A stretch of DNA of 64,000 nt from Austropuccinia psidii. Taxonomy: Eukaryota > Basidiomycota > Pucciniomycetes > Pucciniales > Sphaerophragmiaceae. The stretch lies in contig JALGQZ010000011.1 of the NCBI GenBank assembly GCA_023105745.1, forward strand, positions 49,400,698 through 49,464,697, given 5' to 3'. Numbering within the stretch: position 1 is the stretch's first letter; the number at the start of each line of letters is the position of its first letter. Shown here one piece after another: positions 12,429 through 23,311 of the stretch. The translations under genes and the position numbers were made by a program. The notes beneath the pieces were generated by a model that saw nothing but the letters and a program-made list of their open reading frames with translations, ran no database searches and had not been told where the DNA came from.

Positions 12429-14034
12429 TCAGGCTTGTGGCCTTCTTTCATGTCTAAATCTTCTCAAAAGTTTATCTGAGTCAGGTATTTCTGATTCTGC
12501 CAGCCATTCATCTTCATGTACTGGATTTCTATATCTGAAAAGATATTCTCTCTGATTTTTACCCCTAAGTCTCCTTTCTTTAATGACTTTCTTTATCTTT
12601 TTTGTCTTCCTTCTGTTCCACTGGTGGCACAGTTAAAGGAGTTGGGTTCCTTAAAGGGCACAATTCTTTGTCAGCCGGTTGATAAGGCTTTATCAAGCTG
12701 ACTGGAAACGTTGGGTGTTTATTTTCCAATTCACCACTCAATTCCACTTGAACTGCATGGGTTCCATGTAAGGCAACAATAATAAAAGTTCCTAAATAAT
12801 AATCTTTAAGTTTCTTTGTGGCTTTAATATTATTCAAATTAAAGGTTGAAACTCGAAATCAGTCCCCTACTTTATAGTCTGGTGCTTTATGACTCTTGTC
12901 CCACTTCTGTTTCGCATAATCAGAAGCATCATTCATACTTTGTCTTGCATGATGTTTTACTTTATCAAGCATTATCTTGAAAATGGAAGCTGTAGGATGA
13001 ATTTCAATCAAGTCTTTCCTCAGTGTGTCTGCTGGGAGTCTTGGATTCCATTATTTTTCTAAAATAGCAGGAGTTTGTCCTGTGGAAGAATGGACTGATA
13101 TCTTGTATGCTAATTCTAATGCAGGTATCAGAGTGCACCAGTAATGGGTAAAGCCATCCGAGTCTTTGAATTCTAACCCATAAGCACAAAATCTCCTGAT
13201 CATGTTTTCTAAAGTTTGAATCATCCCCTCTGCTAGCCCATCTGTTTGAGGGTGGTATGCTGTAGAGAATGATAACTTAGTCCCAAACAATCTATGAAGA
13301 TTGGTCCAAAGTGCAGATGTGAACTTGGGATCTCTGTCACACATTATATTCTTAAATAGTCCTGTATGAGAAATAACTCTACTGCATAAAAGAAGAGCTG
13401 TATCCATAGCAGTGTCATCTTTATGACATGGTAAGAATATGAGAGTCTTGCTATATCTGTCTACAATGACTAAACAAGCATTATAACATTTTTCACCACT
13501 TGGAGGAAGTGCTGTGACCCAATCCATGTGAACAGCTTCCCAAGGGGATTTTGGTTCTTGAATATGGATCATAAGTCCAAATTTCTTGCCTGTACTCCTA
13601 TTTGCTTTTTGACATCTGTCACAGGTATGGAAATATTCAATGGTTTCTTTTCTCCAAGATGGCCACCATGCACAGTTCTTCACTTTTTGAAGTGTCCTGT
13701 CCTCTGAAAGGTGTCCAGAGTAGATGCTATCATGGCATTCATGAAGAATTGTATTGATAAGTAATCTGCTGCATAATGTCATTGCACAAGAATGTTTGGT
13801 TCTGTGGTAAATAATCCCACTAAACAAGTGAAATCTTCCTTCAGAATATGAATTTCTCCAAACTTCATCTAGTGCATTGACTAAAGATGTATCTTTGCAG
13901 TCTTTATCTAATGAAGAAGTCAATATATGGCAATTCATGTCTTGCTTACAAGATTCTCTGACCTCTTCAAAGAATTCAGTCCCAATATCAGTTATGTTAA
14001 TTCCTTCAATTGGAATCTGTGGTTCAGCTTCCAA
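12429..14034 (-). pseudogene. B-minus integrase and C-terminal tail of pol
   Basis: The 327-residue open stretch 14034-13051 holds an HHCC zinc domain (HDSIYSGH, then CDRC), and the D,D-35-E core with aspartates in HMDWVT and CDRDPKF and glutamate in GLAEGM, exactly 35 residues after the second aspartate. It is out of frame with the RT-RNase H part by one deleted base near 14040. A stop at 13051-13053 and another near 12860 interrupt the tail. The piece 12837-12580 carries a GPF-like block (LGTFIIVALHG) and a KHPTFPVSLIKPY block typical of the IN C-terminus. Remnants of a chromo-like end run to TGA at 12429. Role in the intact element: inserts cDNA into host DNA. Confidence 0.8.
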
Positions 14035-16292
14035 AGGTACATAAGCTGGGTATCAAGAGTTTTGGGTAATGCCCACCTGCTAAGTCCATCAGCATTCTTA
14101 TTAATGTTTCCTGCTTTGTGGACTATAGTCATGTTTCCTCTATATTCTTGAATGGCTATTTGCCATCTCAACATATGTCTGTTGGGAGTTTTCATGTTAA
14201 GAAGTGATTTTACTGCATTACAGTCAGTTATCACTTCAAAAACACTGCCATCAAGATAATAGTGTAATTTCTCAAGTGCCCATACCAAACATAAGCACTC
14301 CATTTGGCCCGCACCATATATGGCCTCTGTTGGTTTGATTTGTCTTGAGATGTAACAAACTGGTCCTTCTGTAGGTTTGTCATCAATAATTTGGACTTGA
14401 TGTAGGGCTTCCCCCAATCCATCTCCACATGCATCAATGTACAATTTTAAAGGAATATCCCAGTCAGGCATGAGGAGTAAAGGTGCTTCTGTAAGAGCTT
14501 TCTTTATCTTCTCATAAGCTTTAATTCTCTCCTGTGTCATCTCAAATACAGTATGTTGATCACAGATTCTATATAGTGCGTTGGCTAGAATTGCAAAGTC
14601 TCTCAAGTGTTGCCTATAATAACTAGCAAACCCAAGAAAGGACATCATTTCTTTTTTATTCTGGGGTTTTGGCTTAAGTAACACTGCTGCTACTTTGTTT
14701 TTGTCAATACCCAAGCTTAAACTAGAAACAACATGTCCTAATGCTTTGAGTTCTTCAAAACCAAAATTGCATTTCTTAAGTGAAATTTTCATGTTCACTT
14801 CTGCAACTTTGTGAAGTACCCTTGCAAGTCTTTCAAGGTGTAAGGACCATGAATCAAAACATATGAGAATATCATCAATATAAATGATAAGCCATCCTTC
14901 AGACAATTCCGTGGGAAAAATGGTATTCATCATCCTTTGATAATGGGATTGAGCATTATTAATACCAAATGGCATCCTAAGATACTCATAAATACCACAG
15001 TGAGTGATAATTCTAAGGAATTTCTTAGCTTTAGGCATCAAAACACTTTGATGAAATCCTTTGAATGCATCCATTGATGTTATATACTTGGCTTTAGACA
15101 ATTGAGTCAAGGTGTCTTGAATTCTAGGGATTGGATACCTATTTGGAACTGTGTAGGTATTCAATGCTCTGAAATCTCTAACCATTCTTGACTTATCATT
15201 ATGCCAGGCAATAATAACAGGTTTTGTCACTTCAACCTCCTCATTATGGCCTACTTTCCTTAGTACACCAAGCTGGATTAACTCTTGGATATGTTTTTCC
15301 AAGGCTTCTCTAGCTCTGGGACTGGCTGGATAAGCTGGTCTTCTAAGTACTGGAGGATATGGTCTGTCAATATTAAGAGTAATATCAACTTCATGTCCTT
15401 TTATAGCACCTAATGGTTCATTATCAGAGGCAAATGCATTATTTTATGTGTATAACACATCAACAAGTTCATTCCTCCGTTTTGGTGACAATGATGGATT
15501 AATCTGTGCTTCAACAAGTTGATTAGACACAAATTCATCTTTATAAGTATCCTTGACAGAAGATACCACAGATATTTGTTTTGGCATATTGGAAAAAGCA
15601 ATTTTTTGTCTTTTGTTATCCACAATTGTGAAATATCTGTCTTTGGGGTTGTTGATGTCAATACCATAAATATTCAAGTAATCATTCCCAAGAATGATGT
15701 GCTGAGATGTGCAATTATCCATTACCACAACCTCAGTTTTCATCCTTACACTTCCTACTGGGTATGTAAATACAAGATTAGTGTCTAATATAACCAAGGG
15801 GTACATATTGTTACTGGCACTACTAAATTGCACACCTTCTATTGGTAATAGATGGTTTTTACATTCAGGAAGTATAATTTGGAGATAATCTTTGCCCACA
15901 CAAGTGCAAAATGCCCCTGTATTCAAATTTACTTTTGCTTCAATATCACTCATCAAAACTGATGTGATACAGGATGCTCCAGAAGTGTAACCTTTACCTC
16001 TAGCAGGTTTTCTTTTACACATTCTGACATCTTGGATATTGATCAGGTTTCAGCAATCCTCAATGTACTGTGGCAAGTGGGTATGGACTTCTGTGACCTC
16101 AAAGACAGCTGTAATGTTCTCAATGGCATAGTACTCCACTGGTGTATCCTCAGAGACTGCAGAATCTTGATCAGATTCCTCCTTCTCTTCAGTACGCTGA
16201 ACTTCTTCAATGACTTGAGCTTCCTTGATCTTTGTCTTTTTGGTGCCACTGTTCGCCAATTGTGAGGTGCTTCCACATTTATGACACTTCAA
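13992..16292 (-). pseudogene. B-minus zinc knuckle, protease, RT and RNase H
   Basis: A single reading frame with two internal stops (TGA 16050-16052, TAA 15444-15446). It starts with a CCHC knuckle whose last cysteine is glycine (ANSG), so zinc binding is doubtful. Next comes a retroviral-type protease with LNTGAF in place of LDTGAF (active-site D to N). RT then shows [19 protein letters not shown] and YIDD, followed by RNase H with [11 protein letters not shown] and [11 protein letters not shown]. The longest clean piece is 15302-13992 (436 residues). The family normally has this fused to gag in one frame. Protease is unlikely to work; RT motifs look intact. Confidence 0.8.
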
Positions 16293-16301
16293 GACAGGTC
16301 T

Positions 16302-17369
16302 TTATGGTCTTTTATCCTCTCTGGGAATCTTTGGGACCATTTTGGATTCCATAGGGATTCTAGTCCAAGTCTTACCAATTCTTGTTCTGGTAATGATATC
16401 TTCCATTTCATTAATGTAGTCCTCTGTTGAACAGGGTTCTACACATCTGCTCTTGATAGCATGTTCCAGATCTCCTCCAAACTTTCTTAATAATTTCATA
16501 TTAATCATAGTGTCAGACATATCTGGGTGTAAGACAGATAATCTGCCTTTTTGCTTGAAGAACCAAGTAAGTGTTTTATCTTTTTCTGAGTTAAAAATGG
16601 CACTTTCAAAAGAATTTTCCATTTTAAACCTCCAAGAATTATTGGCCCATTTTGTAATCACTTCAGATTTCCACCAAGACCAATCATGTTTCCCATGATT
16701 TATCCTCATCTTGTAATACCATTTCTTTGCAGTTCTGGTAAAAAGAGAGTGTAATTTTCCCACTATGATTTCATCAGGTATATGAAAGTCTTCTTGCAGC
16801 ATATCAATAGTCCTGATGAACTCAATATGGTTATATTCTCCTTCACCAGAGAATGTTGGCCATTTCTCCAATTTGGGAATATCTTTACCAGAGACAACAT
16901 TTTCTCCTAGAAGTGATGTAAAACTTCCTTTAAAGGAAGGTTTTTCTTCAGTCAAACATTTAGAATGTCTTGGTATATGTGGTACATAAGTTTTATGAAT
17001 TTGTTCTACATTTTCAACGATTTCATTCTTTAACTTCTGCCTTTCACTGTCACTTTTTGCTAAATTTGTAGCAAACTGATTGGTATTCTCAACTATTTCT
17101 AAGACATGATCTTTCAGAATTTTAAGCTGATAATTCATTTTAAAAATGGAAAGATATTCCATTTCATCATTCTGAACTTTACATGTACTCTCAATTCTGC
17201 TACAAGCATTGATAATTGAATCAAATTTGGCATCTGTCAATTCATACCATTCAGTATATTTCTTGTCATGTCTTTTCAAATCATTAATATCCAATGTTAT
17301 TTTAGTTAACCTTGTATCAAGTTTGACAATTTCTACATTAATACTTCTTTGTACATGATTTATTTGCAT
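16302..17369 (-). pseudogene. B-minus gag
   Basis: 355 codons from ATG at 17369 to TAA at 16302. The N-terminal third is charged and probably coiled coil. The capsid-like middle shows WPTFSGEGEYNHIEF, KKWYYKMR and W-WWKSEVITKWAN; the C-terminal part shows YINEMEDIITR. The TAA lies just before the zinc knuckle in the same frame, and B-plus has GAA there, so this is a nonsense mutation that separates gag from the nucleocapsid and pol. The start overlaps the ORF1 stop: ATGCAAATAA contains both the gag ATG and the ORF1 TAA. This suggests coupled reinitiation (inference). Confidence 0.75.
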
Positions 17370-18347
17370 GGAAAGGTCCTGTTAATCCTCTCCTGCTCCT
17401 TGGCTGTTAATCCCATTAGAGTTCTGGCCATGTTGAACACACTGTCCACAGCTGAAGGCTCCAATTTGGGGATCCTGTACCCCTGTGGGTAAGGTCTGTG
17501 CCAATTGGCTTTGCCTTTTCCCTTGCCTTGATGGTTCTTGGGACCTCTCTGCTTGTTCTGAGGTCCTTTTGGCTTGTCTTTGGACACTTCTGGAGCTGGT
17601 TTGGAGCTGGTAGACGCCACCAGGGCCTCTGTCTCCAAAGCTGGAGTCATTTCCAGTTCCTTCTTCTGGTCTATGGATAAAAGACTTTGGTTATTCAACC
17701 AGTTCTTGATCTTTTTGACATTTTCTTTGCAAGACAGGGGGCTCCATCCTCCTAAGAGCTCTATGGTCTTGTCCTGAGCCAGAAAACCCTTCATGTGTAA
17801 GTAGGAGCTCATGGCCCCCTGCCAAAGGCTTGGGCATATTTCCCACTCCTCTTCTTTGGTTTCTCTGAACCAATTTTTGTATTGGCATTGATATATTTCT
17901 ATTTCTGCCACTTGAAAATGGTTCAGCCCTGAAGATATGATCATGAATCAGTTAAGGCTCAGAATTCATGTCAAACTCTGTGGGTACAGACCTTGGGGAA
18001 TGGGGGGCAACTCTGGCATCCTCCAAATGGGTCTTTCTTGTGGAAGACTTGGCACTTCTGGATTTGGTCTTGCCTCTTCCTTGTCTACATCCATCTGGTT
18101 GGACTGAATAGTTGCTTCAATTCCTGTTATGCACCATTTTCATGTCAATTTGAAGATAAAAGGTGAAAATATGAGATAAAATACACACCTTTTGGTGGTA
18201 ATTTATTCTTTTCTGCATTAAATAAGGTGCCTCTCTTAGCAATTTGCACCTCAATACTGGCTTCAGATTCTTCTTCTGAGGATTCTGGACTGGTAATATA
18301 TCTCTTACTGAGTTTGTTACCAGCTGCACAGTATTTGATTAAAAACA
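17360..18347 (-). CDS. B-minus ORF1, three-exon extra gene upstream of gag
   Basis: Exon 1 18347-18189, intron 18188-18124 (65 nt, GTGTGT to ACAG), exon 2 18123-17992, intron 17991-17929 (63 nt, GTCTGT to TTCAG, branch CTGAT near 17947-17951), exon 3 17928-17360. Both introns are phase 1, and the joined frame is open for about 286 residues, whereas unspliced reading hits stops. Visible motifs: SKRYITSPESSEEESE in exon 1; WRMPELPPIPQ joined to GLNHFQVAEIEIYQ across intron 2; SLWQGAMSSYL; SPLSCKENVKK; then a basic GKGKGKANW region. Exon 1 starts TG after a CTAG acceptor, so its ATG may be made by splicing from the leader. I do not recognise the function. It could be an accessory nucleic-acid-binding or Gag-like protein. 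Confidence 0.65.
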
Positions 18348-18720
18348 CTAGAAAAAATTATAAAAGAAAAAAAATTATTTTTTATACTTTTTAAAATATT
18401 TTTGAGAGATTTTTTATAAGTTTTATATTTTTTTTTAATATTAAAAAAATTATTCTTTTCAAAGAAAAAAATTAAAATTCAAGATCTGGAATGAAAATTA
18501 AGACAGAGTAACTCAAAAAAAAAATTATAAGTTTTTGGATTTTAAAAGCCATGTGTAAAAGCAGTATAAAATTAAACCAAATTCCTCAATGAAAATATTT
18601 CAAAAACGATTTCAAAAAATGAGGATTATTTTAACTTCAAAATATAAGAAAAAATTATTAAATTAATATATTTTAGAACTTAAAAATATTTTAATTAAGG
18701 GTTCAAGGTTCAAAAAACAT

Positions 18721-18735
18721 GGCCAGGCCCCCAGA
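18721..18735 (-). other. B-minus primer-binding-like site
   Basis: On the minus strand TCTGGGGGCCTGGCC follows the LTR end directly. It shares the core of the sites in E1, B-plus, C and D. Between this site and ORF1 exon 1 (18348-18720) is an AT-rich leader, likely an intron ending at a CTAG acceptor; no donor could be fixed. Confidence 0.55.
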
Positions 18736-20292
18736 TGTAAGATGTGTCTATGAAACTGATGATAATATTACTATGAATCAACAGTACTATGAGTGTTCTT
18801 ATGAAATATAATAACAAAGTGTTATTATCACCACAATTAAATAATTCAAGAATCATTACTTTCACATATTAAACACTACTAGTGATTTTAACAATGAGCA
18901 AGTAATTGTCTACAAGAATCAATTACAAGATTTAAATAATAAAACTTCTTTTTATTAAAATAATAAAATTATTTTCATATATAATTATCGTTTGCAAGGA
19001 TAATTATAATGGTAATTCTTGAAGAAGACTAATTTTAGGGAAAAACTTTAAGAATCAAAAATAAATCACTCACTAATATTCCAAAGAACTTACTGAAAGA
19101 TAAGATAGAGAGATTTGACATATAATTGTGGATTTAAAGGATCACAATGAATTTATAAGATTATTACAACAATATATAGTTGAATTCTATGATTTCACAT
19201 CTTGGTGATTTATTCTGAAAGAATTAAAACACTTAAGAATAGCTTTAACTAATACTTACTTGCTGGTAACAATGATATAAATGATAATAAGATGATGATA
19301 TGGAAAAAACAGCAAGAGAAGGTCTCTTTTTAAGTCAAAAACAGCTCACAGAGGCGTGCCATGGAGCAAACTGAAAAAACAGTGAGTTAGAAAACAACAA
19401 ACCCTTTTGGATTATTGATTGCATCATCTGTTGTCACGTAAGATTATCATAATTACTGAATTGATGCTTTTACGTGACTACCAACCCCAATATGGTTATG
19501 AATAAAAGGAGGAACATCTGTAAATATTCTTATATTCTGGAATAATCATTTATTTCTCAAATTTATAAATATTATTTCCAATTTCATGACAGGTTTTAAT
19601 TACTGTGAATATTTGAAGATTCAGTGTTTCACATAGAATAATCAAAAATGGACTGTAAGTAACACTTTTAATTTTACTATTTAGTGTACTAATTGGGCCA
19701 AGATCAGCCATGGATCCAAGCTTTGGAGATGTCCACGCCTCTGAGGCCTCAGAAGTTGGGTACCCTGGCTCTCTTTGATGTCTTTTGTCCCCCTTGCCTA
19801 TTTTTCACGTCAAAATAGTAAATTAAGCTGAAAGTAAGATATCCACTATGGGTGTACCAACAGTCCATGTAAGAATACCCTGATATCAAGTGCCCAAAAC
19901 ATGCATAACACTATTCTTAGTGTATATGTAATATGGGATTTCTCACATTCCCACTATTTTGGCATGAAATTAAGACAAACAAACATTTTCACGGATCTTT
20001 CATGTGGTATTGATGATGTGGTATTGAAGTATTTTCCATATTACCACCTCAAAGAGTTTATTTGAGCTTATTCACTCTATGGAGCTACCCTAGGTGAATG
20101 TTCGTGTAGAATCCAAATCTGGCCTTAAATCCATGGACTTACTTACTCAATGAAAGGTTGTTCATCTTTTCTGAAATAAAAAATGATGAATTTTGGATAT
20201 ATGCATGACTTATGAGTTATGCATAATTCAAAATTTATTTTTAAGATAATTGTGGCCTATTTGGGTATGTAAAATATACCTCAAGCCTCACA
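18736..20292 (-). repeat. B-minus 5' LTR, internally deleted (1.56 kb)
   Basis: It begins TGTGAGG at 20292 and ends CATCTTACA at 18736 on the minus strand. Compared with its 3' partner it lacks about 390 bp near 19680 and carries a short duplication near 20005-20030 (GATGTGGTATTGA repeated). No gene seen. The U3 end faces the U3 end of B-plus across only 34 bp. Confidence 0.85.
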
Positions 20293-20326
20293 GTAATTGT
20301 CTCATTAAGAGCCTTATTCTTTTTAT
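20293..20326 (+). repeat. A 3' LTR, segment 2 (34 bp between two insertions)
   Basis: This short stretch matches the E1 LTR where it reads TAATTGTCTTGTTAAGAGCT on the minus strand. It begins with the GTAAT duplication of B-minus and ends with the TTTAT duplication of B-plus. It proves that both beta elements landed in one LTR. Confidence 0.85.
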
Positions 20327-22224
20327 TGTGGGCCTTGAGGTATATTTCACATACCCAAATACGCCCCAATTATCTTAAAAATAAATTCTGCACTATGCAT
20401 AACCCATAAGTCATGCATATATTTGAAATGCATCATTTTTTATTTCAGAAAATATGAATAGCTTTTATTGAGTAAGTAAGTCCATGCATTTAAGGCCAGA
20501 TTTGGATTCTACACAAAATTTGACCTAGGGTCTCTTCATAGAGTGAATAAGCTTAAATCAAATCTTTGAGGTGGTAACATGGAAAATGCTTCAATACCAC
20601 ATCATCAATACCACATAAAAGATCTGTTAAATTTTTTTTTCTCAATTTCACACCAAAATAATGGGAATGTGAGAAATCTCACATTACATATACACTAAGA
20701 ATAGTGTTATGCATGTTTGTGGCAATTAATATTATGGTATTCTTACATACACCTTTGGTACACCCATGGTGGATATCTCACTTGAAGCCTAAATTGCTAT
20801 TTCAACATGAAAAATAGTCAAGGGGGACAAAAGGCATCAAAGAGAGCCAGGGTACCCAACTTCTGAGGCCTCTGAGTGATGAAAAGCTCTAAAGCTTGGC
20901 TCCATGGATGATCTTGGCCCAATTAGTAAAGTAAAAGCTTTTGGGAACTTGGTTATGAAGTCAAACCTTCATTATATCATAAGAAAATAGCAAATAAGGT
21001 GCTATTTTGACATGCCAAGGAGGTGAAGAGCAACTTGGAATCCTTTAACCATGTCAATTCTTGATACCTTTCCATGGATGAACCCCAAAAGAGGAATTAA
21101 AACCCTTTTTGGACTAGTATCCATTGATTTACCTCATTGCAACCAGGCATATAGTGCTATTTGCAATTCTATGTAGAAATGAGGTAAAAAATCCAAAAAA
21201 TCATTAAAAATACAATGCCCAGAGAATCTTTCTGAAGCTTTCAGGACCAATTGAGAACTGTATTATTAATATAAAAACCAAAAAGTATCATACTTTTATA
21301 AGTAAAACTCAATGTTTTACCTACAGTCCATTTTTAATGATTCCACATAAAATACTGAATCTTTAAAAACTCACAGAAAATACACTCTGTGATGAGATTT
21401 CCAATAACATTGATAGCTTTGAGAAATCAATTATTATCTTGGAATCAAAGAATATTTACAGTTATTACTCCTTTTATTCTTAACCATAAATGGGTTGGTA
21501 GTCATGTAAAAGCAGCCATTAAGTAATTATGATAATCTTACATGACAACAGATGATTCAATCAATAATCCAAAAAGGTTTATTGTTTTCTCACTCACTAG
21601 CTCTTTAGCCTTTTCCATGCCATGCCTCTGTGAGCTGTCTTAGATTCTGTTTTTTCCATATAATCACATTATTCTATTACACCTTTCTTACCAACACGTA
21701 ATTATTAGTCAAAGCATTTTCTTAAGTGTTTTATTCTTTCAGAATCAATAAGAAAGACGTAAAATCATAGAAATAAACTATATATTGTTTTAATACTGTT
21801 ATATATCCATTTTTGATCCTTTAAATCCACAATTATCTGTCAAATTTCTCTACTTTTATCTGTGACAAGTTCTTTGGAGTATTAGTGAGTGATTTATCTT
21901 AATTCCTAAAGTTTTTCTCTAGTAATTGCTTTCTCCAAGAATTATATTTATAATTATCCTTACAAGAGATAATTATATATTAAAATAACTTTATTATTTG
22001 AATAAAGAAGTTTTATTATTAAATACTTCTTGTAATTGATTCTAGTAGACAATTACTGTTTACTGTTATAATCACTAGTAGTGTATAACAAGTAAAAGAA
22101 ATAATTGATTAATTAATTAATCAATTGTGGTTATGATAATTTTCATTATTATATTTCATGAGAAAAGTAATAGTACTGTTGATTAATGATGATATTATCA
22201 GCAGTTTCTTAGACACATCTTACA
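20327..22224 (+). repeat. B-plus 5' LTR, 1.9 kb
   Basis: Starts TGTGGGCC and ends CATCTTACA, followed at once by the primer-binding-like site. It is an inverted near-copy of the B-minus LTRs. No gene seen inside. Confidence 0.85.
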
Positions 22225-22239
22225 TTTGGAGGCCTGGCC
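22225..22239 (+). other. B-plus primer-binding-like site
   Basis: TTTGGAGGCCTGGCC follows the LTR end directly; it has one change from the GGGGCCTGG core of sister elements. The stretch from here to about 22564 is AT-rich leader with no supported gene. Confidence 0.5.
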
Positions 22240-23311
22240 GGGGTTTTTGAACCTTGTACCCTTAATTAATCTATTTTTAAGCTTTAAGATTCATTAATTT
22301 AATTTTTTTTTCTTTCAATTTAAAGTTAAAAAAATTTTCAATTTGGAAATTGTCTTAAAATCTTCTTCATTGAGAAATTTGGTTCAATTTTATACTGTAT
22401 TTACATGTGTCTTTTCCACATCCAAAAAACTTATACAATTATCCTTTGAGTTACTCAGAATTAATTTTGATTCAAAATCTTCAATTTTAATTTCTTTAAA
22501 AAGAACAATTTTTTTAATATTAAAAAATGAAAACTAATAAAAAATCTTAAAAATATTTCAAAGTATGAAAAATAATTTTCTTTTATCAAATGTTTCTCTA
22601 TTGTCTTTGAACAAATACTGTGCAGATGGTAACAGACTCAGTAAAAGATACATTACCAGTCCAGAATCTGAAGAGAGTATTGAAGTGAAAATTTCTAAAA
22701 ACGGCACTTTATTTAAGACAGAACAAGCCAAACAACCACCAAAAGGTGTGTGTTTTCTGTTTTCAATTCTTATTTTCTCGTGCATTGTTGTGAAAAATTG
22801 TGCATACCAGAAATGGAAGCAGCTATTCATTTCAACCAGATGGACCTGGACAAGGAAGAGGTAAGACCAGAACAAGGTCTGCCAAGTCTTCCTCAAGAAA
22901 GACACATCTGGAGGATGCCAGAACTGCCCCCCATTCCCCAATGTCTGTACCAACAAACTTCAATGTGAACTCTGAGCCTGAACTAATTGAAGGTAATGTT
23001 TGAAGGGCTGAACCACTTTCGAGTGGCAGCCATAGAAATATATCAGTCCCAATACCAAAATCGGATCAGAGCAGCAAAAGAAGAGGGGTGGGAAATATGC
23101 CCAAGCCTTTGGCAGGGGGCCACGAGCTCCTACTTACATATCAATAGCTTTCTGGGTCAGGAGAAGACCATAGAACTCTTAGGATGGTGGAGCCCATTGT
23201 CTTGCAAAGAAAAGGTCAAAAAGAAAAAGAATTGGTTGAAGAACCAAAGCCTTTTATCTGTTGACCAGAAGAAGGAATTGGAAATGACTCCAGCCTTGGA
23301 AGAAGGCCCAG

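Larger units (their letters stand above)
10380..20292 (-). mobile_element. B-minus: Ty3/Gypsy LTR retrotransposon (beta group), nearly complete
   Basis: A full-length element on the minus strand with two LTRs, PBS, ORF1, gag, pol and a purine tract. It inserted into the 3' LTR of A with the perfect 5-bp duplication GTAAT on both sides (10375-10379 and 20293-20297). Coding sequence is broken in only a few places: nonsense codons after gag, in the protease region and before RT, a frameshift before IN, and stops in the tail. It is the best-preserved beta copy and serves as the reference for A and B-plus. Confidence 0.9.
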
